A DNA stretch of 64,000 nucleotides, from positions 9,940,001-10,004,000 of the forward strand of contig JAWQUS010000003.1 of NCBI GenBank assembly GCA_036365455.1, given 5' to 3'. The notes under the pieces were generated by a model. It worked only from the letters and a program-made list of their open reading frames with translations. It made no database searches and had not been told where the DNA came from. This DNA comes from Macrosoma leucophasiata (lineage: Eukaryota; Arthropoda; Insecta; Lepidoptera; Hedylidae). Positions 24,999-34,559 of the stretch are shown piece by piece. How positions within the stretch are numbered: the stretch's first letter is position 1; every line of letters starts with the position of its first letter. Position numbers and translations under genes: made by a program.

Positions 24999-25611
24999 GT
25001 AAGTTATCACATTTGTTGTAACACGCAACTAAGTCATTTTCTTGAATCTTTAATTCAACTATAGAGAAACAGTAGTATATCTGTGAACTGTTTATTATAT
25101 CTTCAATTTCATGATGAATATTTCGCGAACGCTGTTTGATATAATCAATAGCAATAAGCATACATGCCTGACGAGAAACATAATACAGAAGGCGGCATCC
25201 ATCGCTCCTGTCACGCGATTGAGGAGATCTCGATTTGGATTACAGGCGTCGTAAATATCAAATGTCATGCCTCGATACGTAATATTCGGATTGAATCGAT
25301 TCTGTCTACCGATAAGGGGGATTACACTCTACTACGCTGGTACGGATGGTACCGCGGGTATTAAGGTGCCCAAAGTTAAACGGTGGGTTAGCCTGGCGTA
25401 TCGCGTGCTCACATTGGTACCTGGTACGGAAACGCACCAATTTTTAGTAACAGAACTGCTGTCGACCGAACTAAATTTCATGCCGTCATCATGACATTTG
25501 CTATTAAAATATATGATGTTGGGAGGACCGAGTTAACATAAAAGCGATTATAGGTTACCTTCATAAAACCACGCTAGTGAACTTGTAAAAAAATGTATTT
25601 TATTCGTGCAG

Positions 25612-25665
25612 GGCTACGAAGGTTCGCTGTTGAAAGTTACCAGCAAAAATGGAAAAACTGCGTCA
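25612..25665 (+). CDS. cpo: cpo exon 2 of window: RRM1 beta-2 region
   Basis: Eighteen codons read GYEGSLLKVTSKNGKTAS. The preceding exon ends AYE, so the join gives RAYEGYEGSLLKV, the diagnostic loop and second strand of the couch potato RRM. The acceptor is TTCGTGCAG at 25611 and the donor is TCA|GTAAGT at 25666. Length 54 nt keeps phase 0. Vertebrate RBPMS has a shorter loop here, as I recall, so the NGKTAS insertion points to the insect form. Confidence 0.94.
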
Positions 25666-26070
25666 GTAAGTATTTTTTTTAATTATGATATACACACTAG
25701 TGTTTTATTAATGCCCCATAACGAACATCTCGGACCTAATTAGGCTCATACCTACTCGTAGAACTAAAACGATATAATGAAGTTACAACTGAAGAGTATC
25801 TTTATGGAAAAATAGATTTCACTTCTAGATCCATATCAGACTAGTCTGAAGTATACTTTGTACCATACCAATACTCCCGTGAATTGAGGCAGGAAAGATA
25901 ATAGCGATTTGGTATTACCTAATATTTTAGTGATATTCTAGTTTGTCCACTTTTAGGTAACTAAATTAAGATTCTTCTCCAGAAAGTGACTGTTTATTTA
26001 TTTCAATTTCATCATCATTAATCTTTACCTTAGAGGTTAAGGTAATACCTAAAGCATTATTGTGTTACAG

Positions 26071-26133
26071 CCTGTGGGGTTCGTGACGTTCCACACTCGT
26101 GCTGGTGCCGAGGCTGCTAAACAAGACCTTCAG
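26071..26133 (+). CDS. cpo: cpo exon 3 of window: RRM1 RNP1 strand
   Basis: Twenty-one codons read PVGFVTFHTRAGAEAAKQDL plus Q. This contains the RNP1 strand (PVGFVTF), whose aromatic residues stack on RNA, followed by helix two. The acceptor is TGTGTTACAG at 26070; the donor is CAG|GTTGGT at 26134, a somewhat weak site with T at +3. Length 63 nt, phase 0 at both ends. Confidence 0.94.
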
Positions 26134-27169
26134 GTTGGTTTCGTCACATTATTTACATTAAAAATATATAAAGGGGTTTAATTTATTATTATCCGTATAA
26201 TAATATTTATTTATATTATTTTATATTATTAATAGGTAATTTTATTCAAAAGTTTTGCTGTAAGTCGATACCTAACAAATATATGATATGATTCAATATG
26301 TAGGTTGATACGTATCAGGGAAGGGTATTTAGAATTATTTACATATCAATCGTTTCCAATAACTTTACACTATAACAATAAAAGGAATCACACACAAACT
26401 GCTATATTAAATATGAATCGCTTGAAAATACCAGAAGATGTTACAAATGATCTTAACTGTGAAACATCTGCAGTAGACTGAGATAGTCGGTACGCGAAAG
26501 TTACTGCTATTTGTAAATACTAAAACAAGTACAACGCACGGTGTTACTAAACCTCTTCTCATCACATGCCTCAACACAGCCAATAAGCACTATAGTTAAT
26601 ATTCTCATTGTAGACTTGGAATAACATTTTCCTGACTCGAGTAACCGCATCGTAAGTTATGCTAAACCCATGCACATATCGAATAGACCACGTCGAGACA
26701 TCAAGTCGGAGCCACTAAGTTATCCGCGCCCGACTCCACACCGAAGTGTGATCAATATTATTACGGTGTAAATACGCAACTGCATGTCACTGTTTGACAG
26801 ATTTTGATGTCACACCCCGAGCACTGTGTTCCGTCACCTTAGCAGGCTATGGCGCGAACTGCGTAAAACATGAAATTAAATAAAATCCCGATCATGTCAG
26901 TTGCAAATTTCTAAATATATCCGAATAACTCAACTATCCCATTAGGATTGTTCCCTTGTATTTGTGTCTCTCTTGTGTTGTACAACATGAAATATTAAAA
27001 AATTGTACACATGGAATTTCAATATTCCTTTGCTGGACGCCTCCCATCGCGTATGTGTCACTGCCTCCCCCGGTGGAGCGATACGAGTATCCACCGGGAG
27101 CACGCGGCAGCCGACCCTTCCATCGTCATTATATCGGAGCGCCGCACCGCTCGCGGCTGTTCACAGCAG
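26134..27169 (+). other. cpo: cpo intron with open GC-rich 3' end
   Basis: The last 160 bp (27011-27169) are GC-rich and free of stops in the exon's frame, starting from an ATG at 27011. The rest is ordinary AT-rich intron. Confidence 0.6.
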
Positions 27170-27311
27170 GGCGTCCGGTTCGACCCCGACATGCCGCAAA
27201 CGATTCGGCTGGAGTTCGCTAAAAGCAACACGAAGGTCAGCAAGCCGAAGCCGGCAGTTGCCACAGCCGCGCCAGCTGCACATCCCGCATTGATGCACCC
27301 ACTCACTGGAC
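27170..27311 (+). CDS. cpo: cpo exon 4 of window: end of RRM1 and linker
   Basis: Forty-seven codons plus one base begin GVRFDPDMPQTIRLEFAKSN, the last strand of RRM1 and the basic patch after it. An Ala/Pro linker and HPALMHPLTG follow, as in insect couch potato. The donor is GGAC|GTAAGT at 27312, phase 1. The acceptor is a tandem CAGCAG at 27164-27169. Using the second AG gives DLQ-GVRF, which matches the family; using the first adds one glutamine. The chosen start uses the second AG. The intron just upstream is unusually GC-rich and open in this frame. Confidence 0.93.
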
Positions 27312-28068
27312 GTAAGTACCGCCGAACGCACACACCGCCCGGCGCTCGCTCGACCGTCCCACCACCCCCCGAACTCTTCACGCGGATAACCATAAAATTC
27401 ACTTTCGTTCACTTCGCCGAAATTCACATCCTAAGCTCGAATAGTTGAATCTGAAAAAAATCGATACCAGAGACCTTTACACTCTACACGCACCTTCAAA
27501 TGACCACGTCGATGTGAGCGAAGATGAAGTTTTGACTGTTATAAGGAACTTTTGCAAAATAACACCACAAAGTGTGACGAATAAATCACGGGCATCCCAT
27601 TGTGACGATTGTATACTTGTGGATGATACTTGCACTAAACCGCATTTTTTAATATGAATCGCTTGATGATTTTTATATGCCTAAATGTTGAGTATGCAAG
27701 TGACGGCGTGTCGAGCAAACGCAAATTTGGGCAAGTATCTGTAATCGCTTACACGTACCACGCAAAGCCTAGCTCCGCGAAGCTATTATCTATCGATCGA
27801 TCTATTGGGTTCTTACCACTGTTGTAATTTTTCTTGGTACATGTTTTCATGGAGATATGATTTCTTTCTGAGCGGAAGTTATAAAATATAATTATCGTTT
27901 GGACGTTGATCGATGAAATGTAGAACGTGAAAACATGTTACGAGCACACTGTAAATAAACTTTATATGTCAGTAGGTATTCTAATTCCACGATATTGATG
28001 TCACAAATGATATTTGTTTGTTGTTACTGCTTTTTGTGCATTTGTATGATAATGATGTGATTGCGCAG

Positions 28069-28241
28069 ACCTAGCGAGTCCATTCTTTCCGGGCGGTGGG
28101 GCCGAGCTGTGGCACCACCCGCTAGCATACGGTGGGGAGCTACCGGCGCTGTCGCACGGGCTCGTCCACCCTGCCATCCACCCACAGATGGCACCCGTTC
28201 GTTCCTACCTCTGACTAGCTGCCGCCGATAGGCCACACCAC
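28069..28241 (+). CDS. cpo: cpo exon 5 of window: conserved tail, leaky TGA stop, start of extension
   Basis: With the split codon the exon reads H-LASPFFPGGGAELWHHPLAY and continues to HPQMAPVRSYL, the conserved couch potato tail, then TGA at 28212-28214. This is the end of the ordinary protein. The exon itself does not end there. Nine more sense codons (LAAADRPHH) follow in frame to a strong donor, CAC|GTGAGT at 28242, in phase 0. The acceptor is TTGCGCAG at 28068. The stop lies only 27 nt before the junction, with further introns downstream, which is unusual for a true terminal stop. The TGA is followed by CTAG. A poor alternative phase-0 donor, CCC|GTTCGT at 28197, would bypass the stop but lacks most donor consensus bases. 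Confidence 0.9.
28212..28218 (+). promoter_or_regulatory. cpo: probable stop-codon readthrough signal, TGA CTAG
   Basis: The in-frame TGA is directly followed by CTAG. UGA-CUA(G) is the established high-efficiency readthrough context in animal genes. The reading frame stays open after it to a phase-compatible splice donor and through three downstream exons that encode a full RRM. I did not find a convincing downstream RNA hairpin by eye. Context and open frame are seen directly; actual recoding is inferred. Confidence 0.78.
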
Positions 28242-28284
28242 GTGAGTATTCTATATTAGAGAGTATTTCTATGCTTTTCAGTTA

Positions 28285-28450
28285 CATTTTTTATGCCAAA
28301 AGGTTGACTGACAAGCAGACAGGATAACTGATTGAATGTAATTTCCGTCGCCTACGAACATTTTTAACATTAGTTGCTAACGCGCTGTCAGTTTTGAAGG
28401 AGTCATTTGACACCTGTTTTGAAAAACCTCATATTTTAGCTGGCTAATGA
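28285..28450 (-). repeat. second, older copy of the same LINE 3' tail
   Basis: This segment aligns by eye to 29510-29680 (GACTGACAAGCAGACAGG, CGTCGCCTACGAACATTT, ACGCGCTGTCAG) with many changes. Same orientation. Confidence 0.55.
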
Positions 28451-28570
28451 GACCATAATTTTAATCCATTTTTTTTTAAATAAACTTCCTGTCTATTGAT
28501 AGATATAAGACAGTTTGCTAGGTTTTCACTGTAAGTATATTCATTTTTCGTTCGATTTCAAAAAAACGAC

Positions 28571-28962
28571 TATATTATAGAATATTGGATGGAAGCTTCG
28601 ATTGGTTTCACTTAACATCTTTTCGGAGTATTTGACATTCTTGAGTATTTTTTAACCTTTATTTTTATAAGAACCAAACTTTTCGAAACGGGGCACGGCA
28701 TCAACATCATGTGTCAAGGACGTGTCAGATATTCTAAGAGGGTGTAAAATACACCCAAGTTAAGCTGCTACCCAAAATTTTGACGATTCGAAATTGAAAT
28801 CAGATCGTAGTTACCTTTTTTTAAAGGCGCTCTTCTGTACTGACTGCTTAGATTTGGTAGAGATACTCAACAGGGTGCAAGCTATCACCAATATCTTTAA
28901 TGAGACGCGATTAAGTTAATCCTCTCTTGTGATCCCCTACTATAACAAGATATCGAAAGTTT
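28571..28962. repeat. half copy of the 40.5-kb foldback element
   Basis: Matches 40730-41118 throughout (TTTGACATTCTTGAGTA, GGCACGGCATCAACATC, CGTGTCAGATATTCT, GATCCCCTACTATAA). It sits in a cpo intron. Confidence 0.65.
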
Positions 28963-29507
28963 CGCCTAAAAAAACTAAATACGAAGAAATTTGTTTGTGA
29001 TGAGTTGATTTGTGTAAGATTAAAGATAAGGTAAACTGTGTGCAGTTAATGTCAGCGCTAAGAGGAAACTACAAATTTCTCGAACTCTGCTGTCATCAAA
29101 GTGGTAGTTGAATGAATTTTACTGAATTCGTGTCGTAAAAGAATCACGGCTAGAGAAATCCACCTGACAGAAAGCTTAACGGTGAAATGTTAGGAGAGGA
29201 TATCGAGGAATCCGATTCCCTGACTACAAATTTACATTTTATAGAAAATTTTCAAACGTCAAAACGACATTGACATGTGCCTAAAGGGATTGATCCACGG
29301 CCGAGTTTCACCTCAGTTTTGGCGTCTTCTTATGAAATCGCGTTGGTTGTTCAAAAATAAGATATTATAAGCCGATAAGCTAAGCAGGGCTTGTTTATGT
29401 TGTTACGAGATTTACGAGATAGTACGCATTAAGAAAAACAAGAATTCTTAGACTCCCAGTGATGTCAGGAATGTCATACCACGACCGTAACTATAACAAT
29501 CTTTGGC

Positions 29508-29800
29508 GTGATTTTTTTTTTTATGTCAAAGTATTGACAGACAAGCAGACGGGCCACCTGATGGAAAGTAGTCACCGTCGCCTATGAACATTTGCAACAC
29601 CAGGGGAGTCGCCAACGCGCTGCCAGCCCTGAAGGACTCTCTTGACGCCATTTTTGAAGAACCCCATATTGTAGCACCGAGGGAACACCTCAGAGGGAAG
29701 TTCATTCCACAATTTACACGTTCTGGGCAAAAACGAACGTGAGAACCGCACCGTTGAACATTGATAGTGATATATAAACTCCTTCACTAATCACAAGTTT
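29508..29800 (-). mobile_element. LINE 3'-terminal fragment (jockey-like tail)
   Basis: A 71-codon minus frame contains RSFLPRTCKLWNELPSEVFP, YNMGFFKNGVKRVLQ and SPGVANVH, a C-terminal tail seen in many lepidopteran LINE polyproteins. It ends at an A-run (T-run on +) at 29512-29520. It lies in the intron after the cpo exon with the TGA and is antisense to cpo. Confidence 0.65.
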
Positions 29801-30195
29801 TACTGATAAATGTACGGTTTTTAGCTTTTTTAGGTCTTTTATCATTAATTGCAGATAAATATGTACCAAATCGCGAGTTTTTTCATATCATAAAAGTAAG
29901 CGAACAGCCATAAAGTTCACATTGATGCTAATTCACTTACCTACTAGTCTAGGAGTGTTTAAAAGAGCTCGAGAGCGTACCTATATTAAACAAAAGAGCG
30001 GAGATGTATCTGGCGTCAGATCGTTGAGATAGTACGGGAAAGAGACAGAATTATAGTCAAATCTATATGTCTCAGGGTGATACGTTTGGTTTAGACATAA
30101 ATGTCTAAAGTCTGCCGTGTTCATTTACCATCAATGTGAACTGTGTGGTCTGCGTGTTTATGCTTGTTTGCCACTTCTAAAATAACTTATTGAAG

Positions 30196-30401
30196 CATTA
30201 CCACCAGACCCCCCTGACGCTGGGCGCGTGCGTGCTGCCAGCACCCGCGCTAGGGTCGCCGGGCGCCGCAGTGCCGCACGCGCCCGCGCCCCCTGCGCAC
30301 CCGGCACACCCCGCGCACCCCGCGCCTCCCTGCTCCACGCTCTTCGTCGCCAACCTCGGCCAGTTCGTCTCTGAACACGAACTCAAGGAGATATTCAGCA
30401 G
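30196..30401 (+). CDS. cpo: cpo readthrough extension exon: Ala/Pro/His linker and start of RRM2
   Basis: Sixty-eight codons plus two bases. The exon begins HYHQTPLTLGACVLPAP, passes through a low-complexity linker with (PAH)n repeats, and then enters an RRM with RNP2 (CSTLFVANLG) and helix one (SEHELKEIFS). The acceptor is TTATTGAAG at 30195, phase 0. A second AG after ACCACC would start at 30208, also in phase 0. The donor is CAG|GTTCGT at 30402, phase 2. The only upstream exons that join in phase 0 are the exon carrying the TGA, or exon 3 if two exons that complete RRM1 are skipped. The CSTLFVANL block resembles the second RRM of nematode MEC-8 as I remember it. Exon GC is far above the flanks, as expected for coding sequence. 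Confidence 0.85.
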
Positions 30402-31468
30402 GTTCGTATTTACAATTGAATGTTGCGACATTTAAAATTTACATCTTATTGGTCACTTGCAAATGCCACTTCTGGTTTGCACAGTGAATTGAAGGGCGAC
30501 AATCACAGACCGCACTACAACTTTAAGTGAAACTCAGACTTAACAAATAAGAAATTAAAGCCTAACTTCTAATACTAATTCTAGTTTTAAAGACATCAAA
30601 TTTCTTACTTTATTTTCAAAAGCACATCCTTACTGAGAGAAACATATATAATAAGAGTTCGACACGTCTGTGAAACAAAATAAGCATGAAAAGGTCGACT
30701 CTAAATCAAAATAAAGTCGTCATTCGTTTTGTGAATCTAGCTTTTAGACTCCGAAGCAACTGATAACTACCTACAATAAAAGACAAGTTATAACTGCAAT
30801 AGTGCGTTACTCTTAAGTCTTCATTACGTTAATTTTCAACTAGTATTAGTTGGGATTTTGATCAATCTTAGATTTTAGTCAGCGGTAACCACAAATGTCC
30901 TTCTGCTGCTGTTCCCAAAGGGAACACTCAATTAACTACCTATTCTTCTGGACTTCCTTTATCAATAAGGTATAAGTCACTCCTGGGTTTGTAATTAAAT
31001 TGAAAACTAAATACTTCCAGTTGTGATTTCATCCTATTGCAATTCAATTCTTGTCATAAATACCTACTATTGAAGTCAGAAAGTTTATTATTTATTTTCA
31101 TATTGTTGATTCAAAAACAGTCGTATCGATCGATTACAGAGCAGCTATGATGAGATAAAATAAATATGTTTTTACAAAAACAAATATATTTATTACACCG
31201 CACACTTATTATATCGCAAATTTAAATATGTAATAGGCGTGAGTTGAAATTCTTGTATGGATTGATGGAAGAGACAATGGTTAATTAGATTGGCGTCATT
31301 TCTTCGTTCTACGCTCCATCAGTCAATACAAAGTGAAAACATGGAATCTGTTAGAAATTCTCTAGAGATATCTATGTAACAATGTCACTTGCATGATTAA
31401 TTGTTTACGTACAATTATTACATGTGTACGAACATTTATCATATGTAAGCTAATTATCTGAAAAAGTA
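30402..31468 (+). other. cpo: cpo intron, left part
   Basis: Contains a possible degenerate relative of the 6116 MITE at 30495-30755; otherwise featureless up to the mariner. Confidence 0.5.
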
Positions 31469-32733
31469 TTAGGTTGAGGAAAAAGTTTCTTCGCATTTTT
31501 TTAGATAATTGAAAACATTTTTTAATATAGTTTATTTAAATTTAACTAAAGTATGTATGTACCATTTTGTTCGATAACCTTTTGCCATCTTGTAGGTAGG
31601 GACATGATCCCATTGCTATAAAAATTTTGGGACTTCTCATCAAAATACCGCGACAAGTCGATTTGGCAGTCCTCTCGTGATGTTAACCTAACATTGCATT
31701 AAGAATTCTGAAGAGACCGAAACAGGTGGAAATCTGAAGGTGCAAGGTCAGGACTATACGACGGATGCATTAACACCTCCCAGCCAAACTCTCTTAATTT
31801 TTGCTGAGTGGCTATAGATGTGTGAGGTCTAGCGTTATCATGATGAAACACCACACCCCTTCTGTTGATCAATTCCGGCCGCTTTCTCTCAACTTCTTGC
31901 TTTAATCTCATCAGTTGTTCGCAGTAGAGTTCAGAATCGATAGTCCTGCCTGGTGGTAATACTCATAATGAATAATGCCCTTCCAAACCCACCACACACA
32001 CAGCATCACCTTATTGCGAGTTAACCCGGGTTTCGCCACAGTCTGTGAAGCCTGACCGGCCTTTGACCACGACCTTTTTCTCACGTTCTTGTCGTACGTG
32101 ATCCACTTTTCATCACCAGTTATCAGCTTCTTCAAAAATGATTCGGTTTCATTACGTCGTAATAAAGAATCACAAATGAGTACACGGTTCATTAGGTTTC
32201 TTTCGGTGAGCTCGTGAGGTACCCAAATATCGAGTTTTTTATTTGTACCCAGCTTTTTTCAAATGCGCCAAAACTGTTTTGTGATCAATTCTCAGTTCTT
32301 CGGCTACGTCCTAACTACTGATATGTTGATCTTGCTCCACTTTTTCAAAAATGGCATCCATTTTATCCGTAATAGGGCGACCAGAGCGAGGTGCATCTTT
32401 GACATCAAAATTTCCGGATTGAAAACGCTTAAACCAAATTTGTGCTACTCTCACAGACACTGCACTAGGTTCATAAACATCGCAAATTTTTTTCGCGGCT
32501 TGCGTTGCATTTTTACCTTTTTTTTTTAATTTCTTCAATAGATTCACTCATCTTGACAGTACGAAAAACAAACGAAAATCACACATTTGCCTAATTTGAA
32601 TTTGGAATAATGTTCTTTAAAATTTTAACTTTCAATGATACCAAAACCAGCCAGATACAAATACTACAGCCAAAGAGATTTTATTACAAGTTCATACATA
32701 CTATAATGCGAAAAGACTTTTTCCCCAACCTAT
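31469..32733 (-). mobile_element. mariner transposon, near full length, inactive
   Basis: The element is 1265 bp and flanked by TA on both sides (31467-31468 and 32734-32735). Its terminal inverted repeats are about 28 bp: TTAGGTTGAGGAAAAAGT on the left, and the same with few changes read inward from the right end. It lies in the 3.4-kb intron between the last two large cpo exons, antisense to cpo. It is a cut-and-paste DNA transposon of the Tc1/mariner group. Confidence 0.95.
31549..32551 (-). pseudogene. mariner transposase, broken
   Basis: Reading leftwards from the ATG at 32551-32549 (MSESIEEIKKK), the frame shifts in an A-run, then shows a helix-turn-helix part (AQIWFKRFQSGNF) and APRSGRP. 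The catalytic domain follows with GDEKWITYDKN (first Asp), VVFHHDNARPH (second Asp) and YSPDLAPSDFHLF (third Asp). Exactly 34 residues separate the second and third Asp, the DD34D signature of mariner. After LQNS a stop at about 31699 is followed by more recognisable C-terminal sequence ending near 31549 (RWQKVIEQNGTYI). At least two frame breaks and one stop mean no intact enzyme. Intact mariner transposases are about 345 residues. Confidence 0.93.
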
Positions 32734-33780
32734 TATAATGTTAGCATTATTAAATTTTAGGTAGGTATATAAATGTTATTGTATTTTCCACAGTGCATGT
32801 CGCACCGATTATCACAATTTCGTCAATTTAATTGTTGGGTATTAATTTATGTTCAACGTGCATCTCACACCAACATGATTTAGCCTTGATATACAATGTT
32901 GATATGAATCAGTTTGTTTGAGATGTGGAGCCTGCACCCGTACCACCTGAAGCATGACAATCGAACGCCATTTATTATTTACACACTTGTCACACACTAG
33001 TCGTAATAGCACTAAACACCACGTAATTATGTTACTTAAGCCGGAATGCGCCTGTTTACAGCGTACCTAACAATTACCATTTATATGATCACTGTGACAA
33101 TCGAATTGTTTACAAACAAGAGCATGTCACCTCTTCTCGATTTTATGTCTCCACACCCTATTACCTGTTATTTTACTTGTTTCTTGACACTATTTCTTGA
33201 CATCATTAAAAACATACCAAAGTCAAAAGAGATGTTCCATAAATGTGTGCAGCCCCGGCTAAGTCTTTGTACACTATTCTCGCAACTAAACAAAACACAT
33301 GCAAAACAGTTTTGAGTTTCAATTTTCTTTATAACAGCTTTGCGTGGTTCAGAGCGTTTACACTAGAAATTGCAACACCTAGCAAAAAACCAACATGCAT
33401 AGGTATATCTTAATCGGTCTCTTTTGACGTGACGAATATTTTTGTAAAACATAAATAAGTAAAAGGTTTTTTTATCAGTATGCAAAGCAATCTCATGCTA
33501 GCCGAGTTCCTCTGGACAATGATAGCGAGAGATTCAAAATCATAATGTTTTCTTAAAACAGAATCTAACCATTCAATGACAAAATAATACAATGAAGTGC
33601 AGATAACTAATAATTTGTATTAAAACTTTTAAACTTTGTAATAGTGTACAAAGACGTAACCGATTTTGAAACATCTGGGGATTCGAAGAGGATCAAAACA
33701 GTAGACTTAACAGAGACACACGAGCGAGTATAGGGGCTAGGGGTACGAGTGCGGGCCGATGTGTATGATGATGGTGACAG

Positions 33781-33988
33781 CTGTCCGGGGTTCTCGCGGC
33801 TGCGGCTGCTGACCGGCGGCGGCGGGTCGGCCGGCCCGGTGGCCTTCGTTGACTTCGTTAGCGCGAGCGACGCGGCCGCCGCCCTGGCCCGCCTGCAGGG
33901 CGCGCTGCTTCTCAGCTCTGAGGGGGCCATCCACCTCGAATACGCGAGGCATAAGTTGGCACACAACGGCTGGATACTCGCACATGAA
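33781..33988 (+). CDS. cpo: cpo readthrough extension exon: core of RRM2
   Basis: After the split serine codon, 69 codons read CPGFSRLRLL, a glycine-rich loop, then RNP1-like GPVAFVDFVSASDAAAALARL, and end with the last strand IHLEYARHKLAHNG and WILAHE. Together with the previous exon this completes an RRM. PGFSRLRL and LEYARHK match what the MEC-8/RBPMS family has at these places. The acceptor is GGTGACAG at 33780 and the donor is GAA|GTATGC at 33989, phase 0. A GC-rich reverse-strand open frame over the same bases is a shadow. The intron before this exon is 3.4 kb and carries a mariner insertion. Confidence 0.87.
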
Positions 33989-34523
33989 GTATGCACGCGC
34001 ACTCTATGCTATCGTGCCACCGCATTGCTTCCTTCACTGATTCGTTGAACTTAATGTATATTGAGAATCTCAACTAGGTTCTGTCGGATAAAATCACATC
34101 TCTCATTTGTCCCGCTGCTACGGAAACTGAAAATTGATCGATACGAGACCATCATACATAAAAATAGTTTTATTCCAACGAATGTGCCCCACGAAATATT
34201 AAAAAAATATTATAGCAATAACTCTACGGGGTTTCTATAAGGCTGACATAAACATTACCTCTTTAACGATCCGTGAGGAATCTCTGCGGTGTCATTACCT
34301 ATAAAACTTTGGATCCCATAAACGTATTTCCAATTTTCTCTCTCACAACCCATAACTCTATGGGTTCCAAAGTAATAACTAAAATGTTACTAATGATCAC
34401 CCTGCACTTCGCACTTAGATCTTCGATTTCTGCTTGTTCAAATATTGGTTATTTATTAAATGTTTTGTTTTATTGGTTGTTTGTTTACACTGAACGTTGC
34501 CTGATACACAATTTCATCACCAG

Positions 34524-34559
34524 GGAGCCAAAGGCGGAGAAGAGGGCGAACAGCATTAG
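34524..34559 (+). CDS. cpo: cpo terminal exon of the extended form
   Basis: From the acceptor ATCACCAG at 34523 the frame reads GAKGGEEGEQH and stops at TAG 34557-34559. That makes the extension 158 residues after the TGA. A second AG four bases on (34526-34527) would put the alternative tail PKAEKRANSISSIVALGT in frame, ending at TGA 34582-34584. I prefer the first AG because it is the first after the pyrimidine-rich stretch, but neither tail is recognised, so the exact C-terminus is uncertain. Confidence 0.6.
   Translation, partial: GAKGGEEGEQH

Larger units (their letters stand above)
24921..34559 (+). other. cpo: couch potato (cpo) gene, C-terminal half (gene-level entry)
   Basis: This is the body of an insect couch potato gene, a nuclear and cytoplasmic RNA-binding protein of the RBPMS/MEC-8 family. 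In Drosophila cpo is known from nervous-system function and from natural variation in reproductive diapause. Eight exons can be read: 24921-24998, 25612-25665, 26071-26133, 27170-27311, 28069-28241, 30196-30401, 33781-33988 and 34524-34559. All junctions have AG/GT borders and compatible phases. An in-frame TGA sits at 28212 inside exon five. Exons one to five encode RRM1 and the conserved C-terminal tail; exons six to eight encode a second RRM that is reached in the same frame only if the TGA is decoded. The first visible exon starts in phase 0 inside the family's conserved block, so earlier exons with the start codon must lie upstream, either outside this window or unrecognised within it. 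Family and first five exons are near certain; use of the last three depends on readthrough or an unseen splice form. Confidence 0.93.

Noticed and set aside
27058..27427. Minus-strand frames of 88-114 codons
   Set aside because: Shadows of the cpo exon and its GC-rich upstream intron.
28191..28202. Splice donor CCC|GTTCGT at 28197 that would bypass the TGA
   Set aside because: Poor match to the donor consensus compared with CAC|GTGAGT at 28242; kept only as the alternative to readthrough.
26133..30196. Skipping of exons four and five to join RRM1 to RRM2 without the TGA
   Set aside because: Phases allow it, but it would delete the last strand of RRM1, so it is unlikely to make a working protein.
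30198..30431. Minus-strand frame rich in GCAG repeats
   Set aside because: Antisense shadow of the Ala/Pro/His-rich cpo linker; no independent signals.
33607..34002. 131-codon minus-strand frame
   Set aside because: Antisense shadow of the GC-rich RRM2 exon.
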